A stretch of DNA of 64,000 bases, taken from the NCBI RefSeq assembly GCF_031143425.1, contig NC_090448.1, positions 530,986,313 to 531,050,312 on the forward strand, written 5' to 3'. A program made the position numbers and the translations under genes. The notes under the pieces are model-generated. The model saw nothing but the letters and a program-made list of their open reading frames with translations, did no database searches and had not been told where the DNA came from. Source of the DNA: Pleurodeles waltl (taxonomy: Eukaryota > Chordata > Amphibia > Caudata > Salamandridae). Shown here one piece after another: positions 10,249 through 23,080 of this stretch. The stretch's first letter is position 1. The number at the start of each line of letters is the position of its first letter.

Positions 10249-10565
10249 AGCGTCCTGGTTATTTGTTGAGTGACGAAAGGTGAGTGGTTTCCCTTCCAAG
10301 TACTGTTTCTGCCGTTCTTTGGATGGCGTTGGTACCGCCCCGGAAAAGCTGGCTGATGGGCGGGTTGTCATGGGGTGGGGAGTACATTGACTTCCGCCTG
10401 TCTGTTGGCGGCTACCGCCGTGGTGTTTTTTGCTACCACCGTGGCAGTCAGAGTGTTAAAGTGGCTGTATGCTTTGGCAGTTTCCGCTGTGGTCGTGATC
10501 CCATTTTATTTACCACCGGCATTACCGCCACTTTAACACCGACCACCAGGGTTGTAATGAGGGCC

Positions 10566-10720
10566 ATAGTCTCTGAGTTAAGCCTGCCTGCTCATGCCAA
10601 GCTACCAAGGCGGTGAGCGGGGGTTAAATAAGTGTGATTCTTCTTTATCCTGTCGAGAGTGAGGGTCCTTGCTTGGACAGGAGGTAACCTGACTGCCAAC
10701 CAAAGATCCAATTTCTAACA
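10566..10720 (+). mobile_element. 3' end of a gypsy-type LTR interrupted by Harbinger 1
   Basis: Sequence after the Harbinger end runs CTCTGAGTTAAGCCTGCC and stops at ATTTCTAACA, an LTR-like CA end. It resembles 63765-63913 (TTAAGTTGAGCCTGATTG to CCAATTTCTTACA) after Harbinger 2. The rest of this LTR lies beyond the left of the window. Confidence 0.6.
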
Positions 10721-10923
10721 GGTATATGCATCACCTTCTCAACTGCATCAGTGGTGCACAACCCCTGATCCCCATCACCCATGGAACCGCTGCCTGTGTC
10801 CCCAAGTAATTGAGCCATTGTCATGCGTGTGTGGCTCTAGTGATGTGTCCCTGCCTCAGTCCCTGGACGACCCCGCGATGGGGAGTTATCATCGCACAAC
10901 TTCGTCCATGTTTGGTATTGCAC

Positions 10924-13900
10924 TTACTCTTCAGTGCCTTGTGCCTTTGGGGTAAGTATCTCATTCAGTCGCTCCAAGAAGTCAACCCATTGATCCATTA
11001 GGTGACATCTCCAATCCCTAGCATCAGCACATACAGATAACTCTGCATTGGGCCATCGGACCATATCTTTCTTGCACAACTGTATAGGTGGGACCACTTC
11101 CACCTTCCAGGACATGGCAATGCAGTGCTTTGCGAGCACTAGAGCCAAACCCTGGAATTTGGCCAATTACTTTATCTGCTTAGTCACCAGCCCAGTGTGA
11201 AGAAGACATTGGGCGGGGTCCTGTGGGGAGAAGAGGCAGTAATTTCAGATATGCAGTGGGTCACCGCCCTTCAAAATTTGACAATCATTGGACAGGTCCA
11301 TATCATAGAAAGAAAGTCAGCATTTACGCTCTGACATCTAAGACAGACCTCCCTATCCTGTTTGGTGAAAAGTATATGTGTGTTTCTAGTTAAACTGAAT
11401 GAATCGGAAGTGAGCACTCTGTGTGGTCATCCTAATTGACCCCAAGCATCTCTTCCATTCAGAGTCTGAAAAATCTCTCTCCATTTGTTCCTCCCACCAC
11501 CCCTTAAGTGCCTGAATGCCCACATGAATACAGTCCTTGTGTAGTACTCTATACACACCGGACATCACTTGCCCCCCACCAGTCAAGGACACCATCATTT
11601 CCAATGAGCTTGCCACCAGAGCCAGATCACCAGCAGGGCCCCACATCTTGCCCTCAGCCCCACACAGGGCCGAGTACCACAGGCATTTTCCTTGGATCAG
11701 GTTGCCAACAGCAACCAAATCCTCAAATGTGCATATCTTTCCCTCCGATGCCACATCACCCCACTTTGTGTATCCCGCTTCTGTTCAATTTCCAACCTAG
11801 TAAGCCACAGTCGACTGCCTGCATAGTGGAGGGGCTCAAAATGGTAGACTCGAGGCACAAGGCACCCCCTTTTGCCTTGGTGTATGTATATTCTCCAGCA
11901 CCAAACTGCTAGTTTCAGTAGAACATTCGGTATGGTACGAAAGAGTGGTAGTCTAGATACCACTCCAGCAGCTGCTTATTCTGAACATCAAAGCTGAGCA
12001 TATCCCGGTTAGGTTTCATGGTGTTCCTCATCCACTGTAATGGCCATTGAAGCTGGACCGTAGCAAAGTAAGGCTCATAGTCAGGCACCCCCCTCGTCCA
12101 AAGCAGCATATAAAGTAGCAATTTTCACCTTATGCTTCTTGTTTCCCCAGATCAAAGAGGCGAACAGGCGCTGTAAGTCCCAGAAGAACGGATTCTTCAG
12201 TAACACTGCAAACAAGTAAAGGAGCTGGGGAAGGATCAACATCTTTGCTATTGATACTCTACCCGTGGGAGACAAGGGTAGTTGTGTCCAAAAGAGCAAG
12301 GTCTGTCAGATCGGGTAAGTGCCTTATCCTCTACCAGTGCATGCACTGTGTGGTAAATCTGGACCCCCAGGTGCTTAACAGTATTGTATCGCCATTGTAA
12401 GGAATCAGTCCCTTCCTCCCTGTGCATGAATTCAGGCGTCTGCAGTAGAGGGAACAGACATGACTTTTCCCAACTGATACATAGCCCAAAAATGTGCCCA
12501 AATTCATCTAAGACTTCCACAACGTCTAGCAGTACAGAGGGATCCACCTTCAAATATATCAAGGTGTCATCAGAATACATGGACACCACGTGCAGATGTC
12601 CCTCAACCCACACACCATACTGTGGAGCACGTGCATGCAACAGGCAATCCAGTGGCTCCATGGCTAGAGCAAACAACAAGGGGGATAAAATACACCCCTG
12701 CATGGTGCCCCGCCCAATGTTAAAACTGCAGGAGATGATCTCCCCCATGTGCACCCTGGCTAAGGAGGACTCATACAGCATCCCTATCCACCTACGGAAC
12801 TCAGGGCCCTTCCTCAATTTAAGCAACACGGACTGCAGAGTGGCTCACCCTAGTATATCGAAAGCCTACTCAATGTCTAAGGACTCCATCAAGAAAAGTG
12901 TATCCATCCGTCATGCCCTGTCCATGACACTTACTAGGTGTTGGAGGTTCAGAAACATATTTCCACCCCAAATTAACCCATTCTGATCCGAGCCCAAAAC
13001 ATTCTGGACAGGTGGGGTCAACCTAACAGCCAGGACCTTTGCTAGCACCTTATAATCAAGGTTGACTAGAGAGAGGGGGTAGTAAGAGGCAACTTCAAGC
13101 AGGTTCTGCCCTGGTTTTGGGATCACTGAAATCAAGACCTCCCTCATGGTGTTTGAGAGCCGCCACATTCCCTGGCCTCTTTGTATACCCGTATGAGCCA
13201 GAGAGCCAGTTGCGCTTGGTATATGGCATTGAACTCAAATGGCAACCCATCGGTGCCCGGTATCTTGCCTCTGGCCATTTGCTTGATGGCCAGTTTGATC
13301 ACCTCCAACATTAATGGATCGTCTAGCTCCTGTCTATGCAGTGGGTCCTGGAGAGGGATCTCTATAGTCCCCAAGTAGGCCAATAATACCTGCTAGCTTG
13401 TACTCCTGGGGGCTCTTCATAGCGCCCTGCAATAGGCCTCAAATTCCACATTAATTACTATCTGAGTATTCACTATGGACCATCGATTGAATTGCACCTA
13501 TAGGAGAGCATTCGAGTTCAGATCTTAATAACCAGGCCAATAATCCACTGGCCTTATTGCCTAGCTCATTTTGGTGTTTAATGTTTTCCTTAATGTCCAG
13601 ATTAGAGAGCTGTTGCAATGCCTCCTTCTACTCTAGTTTGGTATTAACTAACGTGCGGTAGAGTGAGGGGCCTATCTTCAAGATCCAATACTTCAGTTCA
13701 TAGACATTCCTTATACCATACTGTGTGGTCATACATATCCCCTGCATCACCACGTTGAAGGCATCCCATTCCATTACCACATCCATGGCAGACCCCTACT
13801 TCTAAAGTATCTATCAATGTGCTCCCACACGTGTGTCTGGAACAATGTGCCAGCTAGTGCCAATGGTTGCAAACGTCACATGGGTATTACTGGTCAGGGC

Positions 13901-14640
13901 CACCCGTTAAGAAGGTCACCATTAGTTGGAAATGATCAGACAACGTCCTACCCAGGTATTTCACCCAACTACACTAGTCACCAGTGCTCCGCTACCACAG
14001 ATCGGGTCAATGGGTGTGTGAAGATCATGGAGTGCATAGTAGCAGAAGTATTCCCTCAGTTGCTGGTGTATGGTGCACAAAATATCCACCACCTGTGTGT
14101 TGTGTACCTATTGCTGCAGCTGCCTAGTGGTGATGTGTGACTGAGCACCCTGCACAGGACGGGTGGGTCAGAGTTAAAATCCTGATACCAAAAAACTGAA
14201 GACAACACTGGCCTGAGAAGGGCCGTGTCAGGGAGGTGAGGAAAAGGGGCTGCCCCACATTCGTGAAATACAAAACCGCCAGTGCAAGGGGTTTGCCATC
14301 CAAAGTACCCTCCGTGATGACATAACGACCCACTGGGTCTAGCAAGGTATGTTCCACTGCAGAAGGGACCCTGGGAGCCACAACAGAACCCCCCAGCGTA
14401 GGCAGAATAAGTAGTACCACATAACATGCCTCACTAGCACTTGTGCAACCTTGTGAGTTCCCCAACTGTCGGGTGGGTCACCTGAAGGCAGGCAAACTGG
14501 ACTTGATGTCGTTTGAGGTATGAATGTATTGTGTACCATTTGCTAGAGGAACTCATTCCCCTCACATTCTATGTCACAATGCGATATTCATGTGTCATCA
14601 TGTGTATAGTGTATCCCCTTAGTGGGTGCACACAGTGGGA
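10924..14640 (-). pseudogene. L1-like ORF2: endonuclease and reverse transcriptase, broken
   Basis: ORF2 of L1 elements nicks target DNA and copies the RNA there. The apurinic-type endonuclease begins near 14590 with a decayed WNVRG, has a QETHL-type motif near 14510, and GRYVITEGTLDGKPLALAV at about 14340-14285. The reverse transcriptase shows ISVIPKPGQNLLEV and YPLSLVNLDYKVLAKVLA (13168-12911), GTMQGCILSPLLFALAMEPL and the catalytic box MYSDDTLIYL (12829-12248). Thumb-side motifs LPLSPTGRVSIAKMLILPQL and LFASLIWGNK lie at 12299-12081. The reading frame changes many times, so it is inactive. 13400-14050 is too decayed to read. Confidence 0.8.
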
Positions 14641-15249
14641 GATTGGCATAGGAGAGTGCATCAGAGCAAAAAGAAAAAAAACAACTAGACAACAATCAAA
14701 ACAATCCCCAACAAGCCCAGAATCCTGGCATCCTCATCAATCGGGCAAAGCCAATCAGTGCCATCAATGATTTGCCAGCCAGAACATAACCGTACCGTGA
14801 TTGGGGGAAATCCAGATGGGCCAACATCTCACTTTGCAGTCCAAGTCCCCGCCTATAGATAGAACTGTGTGAACACCCCTAGCATCTTCATATCACAGGT
14901 ATTCGGGAGCCTCCTGCCCCGCACCCATCCTTGGCTTGAGCACTTTCCACTCAGCAGAGCCCCTCAGTAAAATGATATCATGTTGCTCAGGAGCACATCA
15001 ATAAGTCAGCTGTCATTGGTGTGGCCTGGGGGCCACCAGGGAGCTTCTCTGGGATCTCAACCACCTGTGATTTGTCCACAGACCCAGATGAGTCTCCGTC
15101 CGATTCCCGATCATCTGGATGGGCGCCAATCAACTGTTCCTCTGCGACTAAAAAAATCTGCTCTCCCCATCATTGCCTCTGCCTTAGTCAGTTTGCCCAG
15201 TATATTTTTGGCAGATCGCTATTGAGTCTGCTGTGTCTTTCCTTCTTGG

Positions 15250-16110
15250 TCATAGTCTGGTGGAGACATGTGCTGGAATTCTCCCTATGTCACAAGCCCA
15301 GTCCATGCCTCTTTCAGGGGTAAGGAAAAGAGAGTACTGTCTCCTGTTATGACCCTGAGTTTCAACAGGTATAGCAGAGCATCTTTAAGGCTCACACTGT
15401 TTCACTTCTAGATATGACTCCCGCTGTTTATGGACATCCACCGTGTAGTCTGGGAATATTGTGACAATAATGCTATGGACAGTCCATGTGCCCTTGGCCC
15501 TAGCAATCTGCAGTTTATTGTCTCTGTCTCTAAAGTCAACCAGCCTGGCCACCAATGGTTGCGGTGGAGCTCCTGGCGCAGAAGCGAGGCCTGGGACTCT
15601 ATGTGCCCCATTTTTTTGCCTCCCAGCACCTGCTCAGCCAACCAGTTCTCCAGGTATAGGTCCATACTGGGCCCTTTCACCCCCCACTATCTTGATGCTA
15701 TTTCTTCTTGAGCGTCCTTCTGCATCATCCACTTGGACCCTTAGCACTGTTACCTACTTCCAACGTGATTCAGTCTGTTGGCAATGCTCCGACACCACAG
15801 GTCACACCTCCGCCAGTTCTGTTTCCGCATCGTGCATCCTATCTTTCAACTTCTTGTGGTCTTCCCAAAGGAACACTATATCACTCATTAGGGTGTCCAG
15901 TTTTGGCTTCAAGGACACCTTGAGACCACTGACACCAGCCAGAAGCTCTGCAAATTTCCCTGTATGGTTCTGCATAAGATGTTACAATGAAGTCTGGTTG
16001 GGTGGATGGCCACTCTTCACTGCGGGCCGCACCGTGGTCTCCGGTCCCTCTCCACCCATAACGGCTTACTCTTTCACCATATTTGCTGTCCATCGTGTCT
16101 AAGACAGTAC
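15250..16110 (-). pseudogene. L1-like ORF1 relic
   Basis: ORF1 codes the RNA-binding coiled-coil protein of L1. A piece at 15680-15408 has GPSMDLYLENWLAEQVLG, similar to the segment before the RNA-recognition part of L1 ORF1 proteins, and a later piece contains SQYSQTTRWMSIN. A piece at 16093-15881 fits the coiled-coil part. Several frames are needed to follow it, so it is a relic. It lies directly upstream of ORF2 as in other L1s. Confidence 0.6.
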
Positions 16111-17220
16111 ATTCTTAGCCTCACAGCAGTGGCCCTGCAAGCAACAAGACGTGGGTCTGCCCACCCTGCAGCCTCATTCCAGAATCCAAGGCAATGAAGG
16201 ATCTCCCGCTACATTCGCACCTCATGTCCCAGGGGACTGATGAAATCAGTATAGTCTGTGCACTTGGGGGCCATGAGCGCTGCCGCACAATAGAACTATT
16301 TTCTGCGGTAGTCAGTGGGGGACCTCCGGTTGCACCGTGTTCCAAATATCGATTGTGTGCCAGCCAGCTCCTCCGGCTCATCACATTTCATATCCAGGGC
16401 TCCTCCGCGGGCACCAATGACATGCAGGATGTGCTTGTCTCTTCATCATTGCCCTGGCAATGTGCAGCACCTGCCCGATTCACCTTTGGGGCTATTGTGT
16501 GTAAGGGGGTGGCCGCCCAGGGGCCCGGTCCGCCGCTAGACAACAACTCGAATGACATCTGCCTCCTCAAGGCTCAGGGCAGGAGCCCGTCAGGGCACTT
16601 TTGTCAAATCTCCTGCATCACCTGTGTCTGCTCTGCACCAGCCCAAGGCCCCACGGGCTGCCTTTGGGCGACCGGGTAGCAGGAATCCGCTGTGTGTAGG
16701 CCCAGAGATGTGCGATGTCCCATCTGACTTAGTGTGTGGGCCTCCTCGCATACATCAGTCATGCGGTGGCTGCCCTCATCCCGCTGCGATGCTCCGTTCC
16801 CAGGTTCAGGCTGCCGTGTCACCACCGTACCTGGATAATTGATGCTGGGTGCCACGTGTAGGCTGAGGTTCCAAGCAGGCCCCAGTACACTACACACCTC
16901 CGTCCTCGATGTGGGGCCATGAGGGACTACACTTGTGCCATGATTGGCTCATTCACTCTGCAGAGGTGCCCTACTAAATCCAGGGATGCTGCCTCTGCGC
17001 CCATGAAGCACTGGTGGTTGGGCTGGTGCACCTCTGAGTTCCCCGCGTAGGCCACGGCTCATGGTGCTCTGACCATCACAATGTTGGGTCCCCCCCCAGG
17101 CCGTCAGGGGGACTGGGAGCGCCGGGCAGGTCATGCCTTCTTCTATCCTTGACTTCCCCAACACCACAGATTGCAACCGTGCAAGTGGATGGGGCAGGAT
17201 AAATGCAGCAGTGGGTCAGA

Positions 17221-17762
17221 GCTCGCTATCAGGCAACTGTTCCGTTTTCTGATACAAGTACACTCTTGTATTTTTCACACTAAGTACTAAGTATGAAATC
17301 TGCTAGAGAATAAATATTACATAAACAATTGTGAACGAGTTTGTTTCTTGCTTCTCTCTCTTCTTTTAGTTCCTCCGCCTATCTGTATTTTCTCATGACC
17401 TCATTATTTCTAGGACTGATGACCTCATCAGATGGCTTAGGGAGGTTTGTATCTAGTTGCCATTATGGTGATGAGCTTTTTGTCAAGATAGTATATTAAG
17501 TCAATTCCAGATATAATGAAATATCTAAATCACCGTTTCAGCAATCGAAATGTCAGTTAAATCTTATTTTTCATTTTTGTGAATGCCCTGAATTAAGTTT
17601 CGGCCAAGTTTTCTGATAGCAGCTATCAGAAGCCACGATTTTAATTGGTGTCACTGTCCCCTTAATGACAAAAATAGATTAAAATGTTTTATATCTGGGG
17701 ACACCACACAATAAGCAATCGCCTCATGTCTTAAAGACGTGACATAGTTCGGCAAAGATTAA
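17221..17762. other. Anonymous sequence
   Basis: No coding, terminal repeat or tandem signal seen. Confidence 0.5.
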
Positions 17763-17919
17763 GGCCCATATATGTATACTTTTTTAGTGCCGCATTTGCG
17801 TCGTTTTTTGACGCAAAATCGGCGCAATCTTACAAAACACAATCGTGTTTTGTAAGTTTGCGCAGCTTTTGCGTCAAAAAATGACGTAAATGCGGCGCTA
17901 AAAAGTATAAATATGGGCC
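17763..17919. mobile_element. 157-bp palindromic MITE, TAA target duplication
   Basis: Begins GGCCCATATATGTATACT and ends AGTATAAATATGGGCC; the halves pair over nearly the full length, including GCGTC/GACGC words. TAA flanks both ends (17760-17762, 17920-17922). The termini match the larger MITEs at 32466, 48335 and 51844. A 3-bp TWA duplication suits PIF/Harbinger mobilisation. Confidence 0.85.
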
Positions 17920-18939
17920 TAAGTTCTTCAACTCCATTAAAATATTTAAGAAGAACTCTATTAAAACATGTTTCATAAAAATAATTAAATAAAAACAGGC
18001 AAGCACATTCAACATTTTCCCAAGTAATCTTCACCATCCCAATATCACAAAAATAGTGAAATATACTTGTTTTACTGGCCCAGTAACGAGTGTGCCTCCT
18101 TTTGGGTACTTTGCTTATACCGTATATCTCCGAGCCAGGAGTGCATGGGTGTGGAACTGACATAGCAATACACAATCACTTATCAGAAGACAGTCACCGC
18201 CCAAATGTTCTACTGCAGTAATGCCATACTTTCAGTCCTAGACAGCCCAGCTTGCCACTCAGTCTGAGAACGACCTTGCCCTCGATGTGTTGGGTGAATG
18301 CAAGCGACCACCTGTGATACTACTGTTTAAAAGAAATCACTGTGTACCGCTATCTGCATGTACATATGTTTAAAACACATGAGGGCTTTTTAGCTTGTAT
18401 GTGCTTTGAATCGTTCAGTCATATTATTTAAAAAATATATGTTAACCAGAGGCGTAGCTATCAGTTCGGCAGCAAGTTCAGGAGTGTGAAAGACCCACTG
18501 TACCGCAATTAACACTGTTTTCACTAATAAAACTGGGGAATAGGGCTCGTTTTACTTGTTTGCATCAAGGCACGTGACATCCTCACACCCCACCACTTTC
18601 TATGGTCGTTGGTGTTCAATCTATACAGTACATAAAGATAAGCATGCGTCAATGTGATACATACATGTTGTTTTATAAATTGATTGCTTGCAATGCTGTC
18701 CTTAATCGCACACATTACAAACATTGTCGTGACATAGTGCGCATTGCATACAATTTGCACATTGAGGGATTAGGTGAATTTTATGTTTCTGAACATTTGC
18801 TCCCTGTGTTTCTGACACACGATACATATGCAAGTACAATCGATTACACCTCTGCTTGAGGGGATGAAGACAATAAAAAAAACATCAGGTAGCATTCAGG
18901 CAGGCAGGATCTCTAGAAAAATTGATGTAGTGAGACCAT
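17920..18939. other. Anonymous sequence
   Basis: AT-rich, with short frames only. A GGCGTAGCTATCAGTT word near 18452 resembles the start of common dispersed repeats but I could not define an element. Confidence 0.4.
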
Positions 18940-19530
18940 GGACGTCAATTCACTAAAACTTTAGGGGTAGCGGAACTGACATCACGCTCCATTTCATCTT
19001 TACTTTCACGCACACGCATGCTTACATTAACACACATTCAGTCATACACACACTCTCTTTTATAGAAGCACACTCTCACCCGCAAGCATGCCCACAAGAT
19101 ACATTTAAAAGTGTATTTTACTTACCTCAGCTACCAACGGGGGTCATATTCCAACTAAATGTACTCCATTTTATATTACACTAATAGTGACTAGTATGTT
19201 ATTCATTATTAGTGAAATTAAAACAACTGAAACAAGGAAGTTGACATCAAGCAAGGTCCATAAGGACGAGCTGTCCTTGTGTTCCTGGCACTGATTTTGC
19301 TACCTCTGAGGACAGGAGTGGCAGAGGCAGTGCCAGGGGGTCACAAGGGGCAAGCTGTGACCCCCAAATGAAGTCCATGAGTAAGACATGTTTCTCATCA
19401 CGACATCGAGGACTGGAATGAAACATGGGTGGTGAGATCTTTGTAGGGACTGTCATAGTTCTCTGAGAGAACCCAATTGTACAGAAACAAAAGACCGACA
19501 GTAAGCTCACAAGAGGTGAAAATGTATAGA
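18940..19530. repeat. Candidate dispersed repeat
   Basis: CACAC-rich tract with ACGCATGC/GCATGC words (19010-19100), then a segment with GGGGGTCACAAGGGGC and CTGTGACCCCC in inverse (19336-19365). It looks like a non-autonomous element; boundaries and TSD were not found. Confidence 0.3.
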
Positions 19531-20249
19531 GGCATACACACGTGTTTCCATCACACTACTGATGCATTACATAATGTAAGCAATGAACAGTTTATACAAA
19601 GCTAGCGTTTCAATGCCTGCTGTCATTAAAATTAAAACGGTGGCACTTCAATTCTTGATTTATGTCTAAATGTTTGGTGAGCTCAGGGGTGTATAAATTA
19701 CAAAGGATGGGACAAGGAAAACCCTTCTTCAAGCCTTTGCTGGTAAAGGATTTTGAGGGCCTGGTGAGGGTCACTCTTACCCAGGTGTGGAAGTACAAGC
19801 ACTTCAGTACATTCGGCAGCCCTACATCAATGCCCCACTGCTGCCCCACTGCCTCAGCTTTGACCACATCCCATACCCCCTTCATGGTGGATGTTTAATC
19901 CAAAAAGCAGGCAGACAGTGGAACCTTCTTGTTGTTAAAACAGGTAAACACGATAAGGATCACTAGATCAATGTTTATTATAAAAGGTGTCTCTCTCTGA
20001 AACCTTCATGGATCCTGGGCTGAAGGCCCCTTCTGTCAAGTCTTGTGACTAACTTGACACAAAAAACAGTTAACAGGAGCCTCCAGGGTTCTATTGCCGG
20101 GTGGTAGGGGATAGACAGCTCTTTGGTTTTCAGCAAATTGATGGTGCTATTTTATCAGTTAATCTAAAGCTAAAGTGCCTATGCAGGCAGATTTGGGAGC
20201 ATTGTTGTCCTCAAGACTATACAACGAAATGTGCTTCTTAATAGATTAG
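19531..20249. other. Anonymous sequence
   Basis: No feature seen beyond short frames. Confidence 0.4.
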
Positions 20250-21065
20250 ACAAGTATACAAAACATTTATGGTTGGAATGCTTGAATTAATCTCAGCCAC
20301 TGGTACTCACTCAGGGCTGCGTCCCAATCCATCATTACTTTGCACACCATACTGCCTCCGTTTGAACCCAGCTATATGTAAATCAGTCTTAATCTTGCTC
20401 CAGTTCGAACAGTCCAGCCCGAACTGCCAAGCCAGGTCTTCCTTAAACCAGAACACAAGCAACCCAGGACCAATTTTCACCCTAGTTATCAAGTCATCAG
20501 CCATGTACAGCCTGGTTCCAGTGACACAGATTGCACGGGACGCACGTTTGGACACACCCATCCAACTTAGGGTGACACAATAAGTATACAAAAAAGTGAT
20601 GGTTGGAATGCTTGAATTAATCTCAGTTGGTCCAGACTGTTCCCATGAGGAACAGGGCCAAACTGATGTGGAATGATGGGCAAAAAACAGTGGATTGGGA
20701 TGTGGTCCCAAGCGATTGCCAGTGGTTGTGATTAATTCAAGCATTCCATCCATCACCTTGTTTTTTTTTGCATCTAAAGCCCTAAGTGTGTCGGGGTATG
20801 CCCAGACATGGATCCTGGGCTCACTTTGCCACTGGAACCAAGCTATACCTGGCGGAAGAGTCATAAGTAGGGCAAAACCAGTCCTAGGTTGCTTGTGTTT
20901 CGGTTCAGGAAAGACCTGGCCTGCCAGTTCGGGCTGTTCTCATGAGGACTAGGGTCAAGACTGATATGCATAAGGCGGGGTCCAAACTAAGGTGGCATGA
21001 TGGACGAGATACGGCCTGAGCAATTGCCTGTGGCTGAGATGAATTCAAGCATTCCATCCTTTAAC
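20250..21065. repeat. Inverted pair plus fragment of one dispersed repeat
   Basis: Copy 1 lies on minus (about 20578 to 20265), copy 2 on plus (about 20780 to 21062), and a partial copy at 20597-20760. Shared words include CACTGGAACCA, GACCTGGC, CAGTTCGGGCTG and GATTAATTCAAGCATTCC. Unit length about 290-310 bp. The partial copy also carries the tail word in both directions. Probably a SINE or similar; the family was not recognised. Confidence 0.65.
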
Positions 21066-21482
21066 TTGTTTTTTCTTGTTTTAACAGATCAGGATTATCA
21101 ATAAATAAAATAACATAATCAAACAACTAAGCCTTCATAAGGTGAAATATGAGTTGAAAAGTATGAAAGTTAATAAATGATTAAAAGTTCAAACATACGG
21201 CAAAAATATGGTTAGCCTCAAAATCATATGAATTCAGCATGGGGATTGATATAAGTTCTCCCTCAATAGAATCAGTCTAGAATATGCAATAAATCAATAT
21301 GAGTCTACTTCTGAAGAATCAGGAAAGCAACACCTATTCTAGCTCACTTCCAGAATGTGCCTGCTTTTACAGCAAAAAACACATTAAAAACCATAGTGTC
21401 TGGATGACAGGAGCAGAATGAATAATAGGCTCAGCAAATCAAAATGCAGAATTTAATGCAACAATACCCAACACCACCCTAA
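21066..21482. other. Anonymous AT-rich sequence
   Basis: No feature seen. Confidence 0.4.
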
Positions 21483-22199
21483 GGGCCAGATGTAGGTAGG
21501 TTTCATTTTGCGAGTTGCAAATTGCGAGTACTAGCGACTCGCAATTTGCAACTCGCAAAATGAAATGCAGAAAGGTGTCTCAGACACCTTCTGCAACTCG
21601 CTATGGGGTCGCAAAGACCCACCTCATGAATATTCATGAAGTGGGTCGCAGTTTGCGACCCCATAGTGAGACTAGGCACTCACAGGGATGGTGGCCTGCT
21701 GGAGACAGCAGACCACCATGTCTGTGACTGCTTTTAAATAAAGCAGTTTTTTTTTTCTTATTGCAGCCCATTTTCCTTAAAGGAAAACGAGCTGCAAAAA
21801 GAAAAAATACCGAAACCATTTAGTTTCGGTTTTTTCAGAGTAGGCAGTGGTCCATAGGACCACTGCCTGCTCTGAAAAATACTTTTTTGTGGCATTCACA
21901 AAGGGGGAAGGGGTCCCATGGAGACTCCTTCCCTTTTGCGAATGAGTTACCATCCACTTCAAGTGGATGGTAACTGCGAGTTGGTTTGCGACTGCTTTCG
22001 CGGTCACAAAGCAACTCAACATCACGATGCGGTCGCAAATAGGAAGGGAACACCCCTTCCTATTTGCGAGTCGGAATTACATTTTGCGAGTCGGTACCGA
22101 CTCGCAAAATGTGACTCTGCATCCCGTAAGGCCTTTTGCGCCTCGCAAACTGCGTTTTTCGCCGTTTGCGAGGTGCAAAAGGCTTCCTACATCTGGCCC
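21483..22199. mobile_element. 717-bp MITE, TAA target duplication
   Basis: Starts GGGCCAGATGTAGGTAGG and ends CCTACATCTGGCCC, flanked by TAA on both sides (21480-21482, 22200-22202). The interior is built of repeated GCGAGTTGCAAA and TTTGCGAGTCG words in both orientations. No gene. Confidence 0.85.
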
Positions 22200-22399
22200 T
22201 AAATGAATAATAATTAGTCCTTTTCTGCCCTAATGCCATCGGATGATACAGTACAAATCTTGCAACAGACAAACAATGACAATATTATTAATTGAATGAT
22301 GTTACTGAGCTCCAGACAGGAAGACCCTTGAACAGTAATATTTGGGGAAAAAACTAAATTGACTGGAAAATATAATGTATGTGTTGCTATATCCATATA

Positions 22400-23080
22400 T
22401 AAACATACATGCTTCTATGAAAACATATTCAATCTTTATTTCATCTGGTTGCTTTTATAAAACATATGTAACTGAGTTTTATTTTGTCGTATTTAAGATT
22501 TTATTGACAGTCCATGTAGTAGGCTATACCTTTTGCCTCCAAACCAATCCTGTGTTTGTTTCTTTCATATTGTGGAATTTCATAAATAGGTCATCTGTCT
22601 GTGTCTCACTAGTACTCAATAAGTTCACATGAATACAATCACTACAGTGGATGACCAGTATACCTGCGCCCCATGCTTGTAAAATACTTATTTTTTTGTC
22701 ATTTATACACTGGTGGAATCACTGTACTAATGTCACAAGATGGTGCCCACTCGACCCATGACGTCTTTCCAGTTCTGTTTTTAATTCTATCACATTGTGG
22801 AAGTCTACTAATAGGTCACCCGTCTCTATCTCACCGGGACTTTACAAGTTCACATGCATGCAAATACTATGATGCCCCATGTGTGTTACATACTTATTTG
22901 TTTTGCCCTTTATACACCGATCTACTCACTGTACTAATATCTCAAATGCGCCTGCTCGAGGCCTGCTTTTCCACTTACCTGGGACTAGTCCTATTTTATT
23001 TTCCGTTATTCGAGCAACTTATAAACCGTTATTCTGCGCCAGAAAACATGGCACACCGTTCACGCTAGTCACTCATAATA
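22400..23080. repeat. Degenerate tandem repeat, period about 225 bp
   Basis: ATTGTGGAA followed by TAATAGGTCA-type words, a TCTCAC word and AAGTTCACATG occurs from 22569 and again from 22794. CACTGTACTAAT at 22719 and 22936 and ATACTTATTTGTTTT-type words also recur. Two clear copies and a weaker third. Confidence 0.6.

Larger units (their letters stand above)
6139..10565 (+). mobile_element. Harbinger (PIF) DNA transposon 1, left end off window
   Basis: The right end reads CCAGGGTTGTAATGAGGGCC at 10546-10565, the inverse of the end of the Harbinger-type MITE at 35936. A GC-rich terminal region with inverted GCCGCC/GGCGGT words lies at 10300-10565. The left part is interrupted by the LTR element that ends at 6138, so the true left terminus lies beyond base 1. 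It carries a Myb-like gene on plus, two minisatellites and a first-exon relic on minus. No DDE transposase sequence was recognised. Confidence 0.75.
10721..17220 (-). mobile_element. Decayed L1-like non-LTR retrotransposon
   Basis: On the minus strand the order is a GC-rich 5' region (about 17200-16110), ORF1 pieces (16100-15250), then ORF2 with endonuclease (14640-14060), reverse transcriptase (13383-12250) and C-terminal region (12300-10924). The spacing fits one L1 of about 6.5 kb. No terminal A-tract is visible at 10721, so the 3' end was probably cut by the adjoining LTR insertion. Stops and frameshifts occur throughout. Confidence 0.8.

Noticed and set aside
12384..12986. 200-codon plus-strand frame over the L1 RT
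   Set aside because: Antisense shadow of the minus-strand RT, which has clear catalytic motifs.
15461..16102. 213-codon plus-strand frame over L1 ORF1
   Set aside because: Antisense to ORF1 pieces; no motif of its own.
20307..20864. 185-codon minus frame
   Set aside because: It crosses two inverted copies of a dispersed repeat; the product has no motif.
21483..22199. Repeated GCGAGTTGCAAA words considered as a CRISPR-like array
   Set aside because: No regular spacing or unique spacers; the words occur in both orientations inside a MITE, and the genome is eukaryotic.
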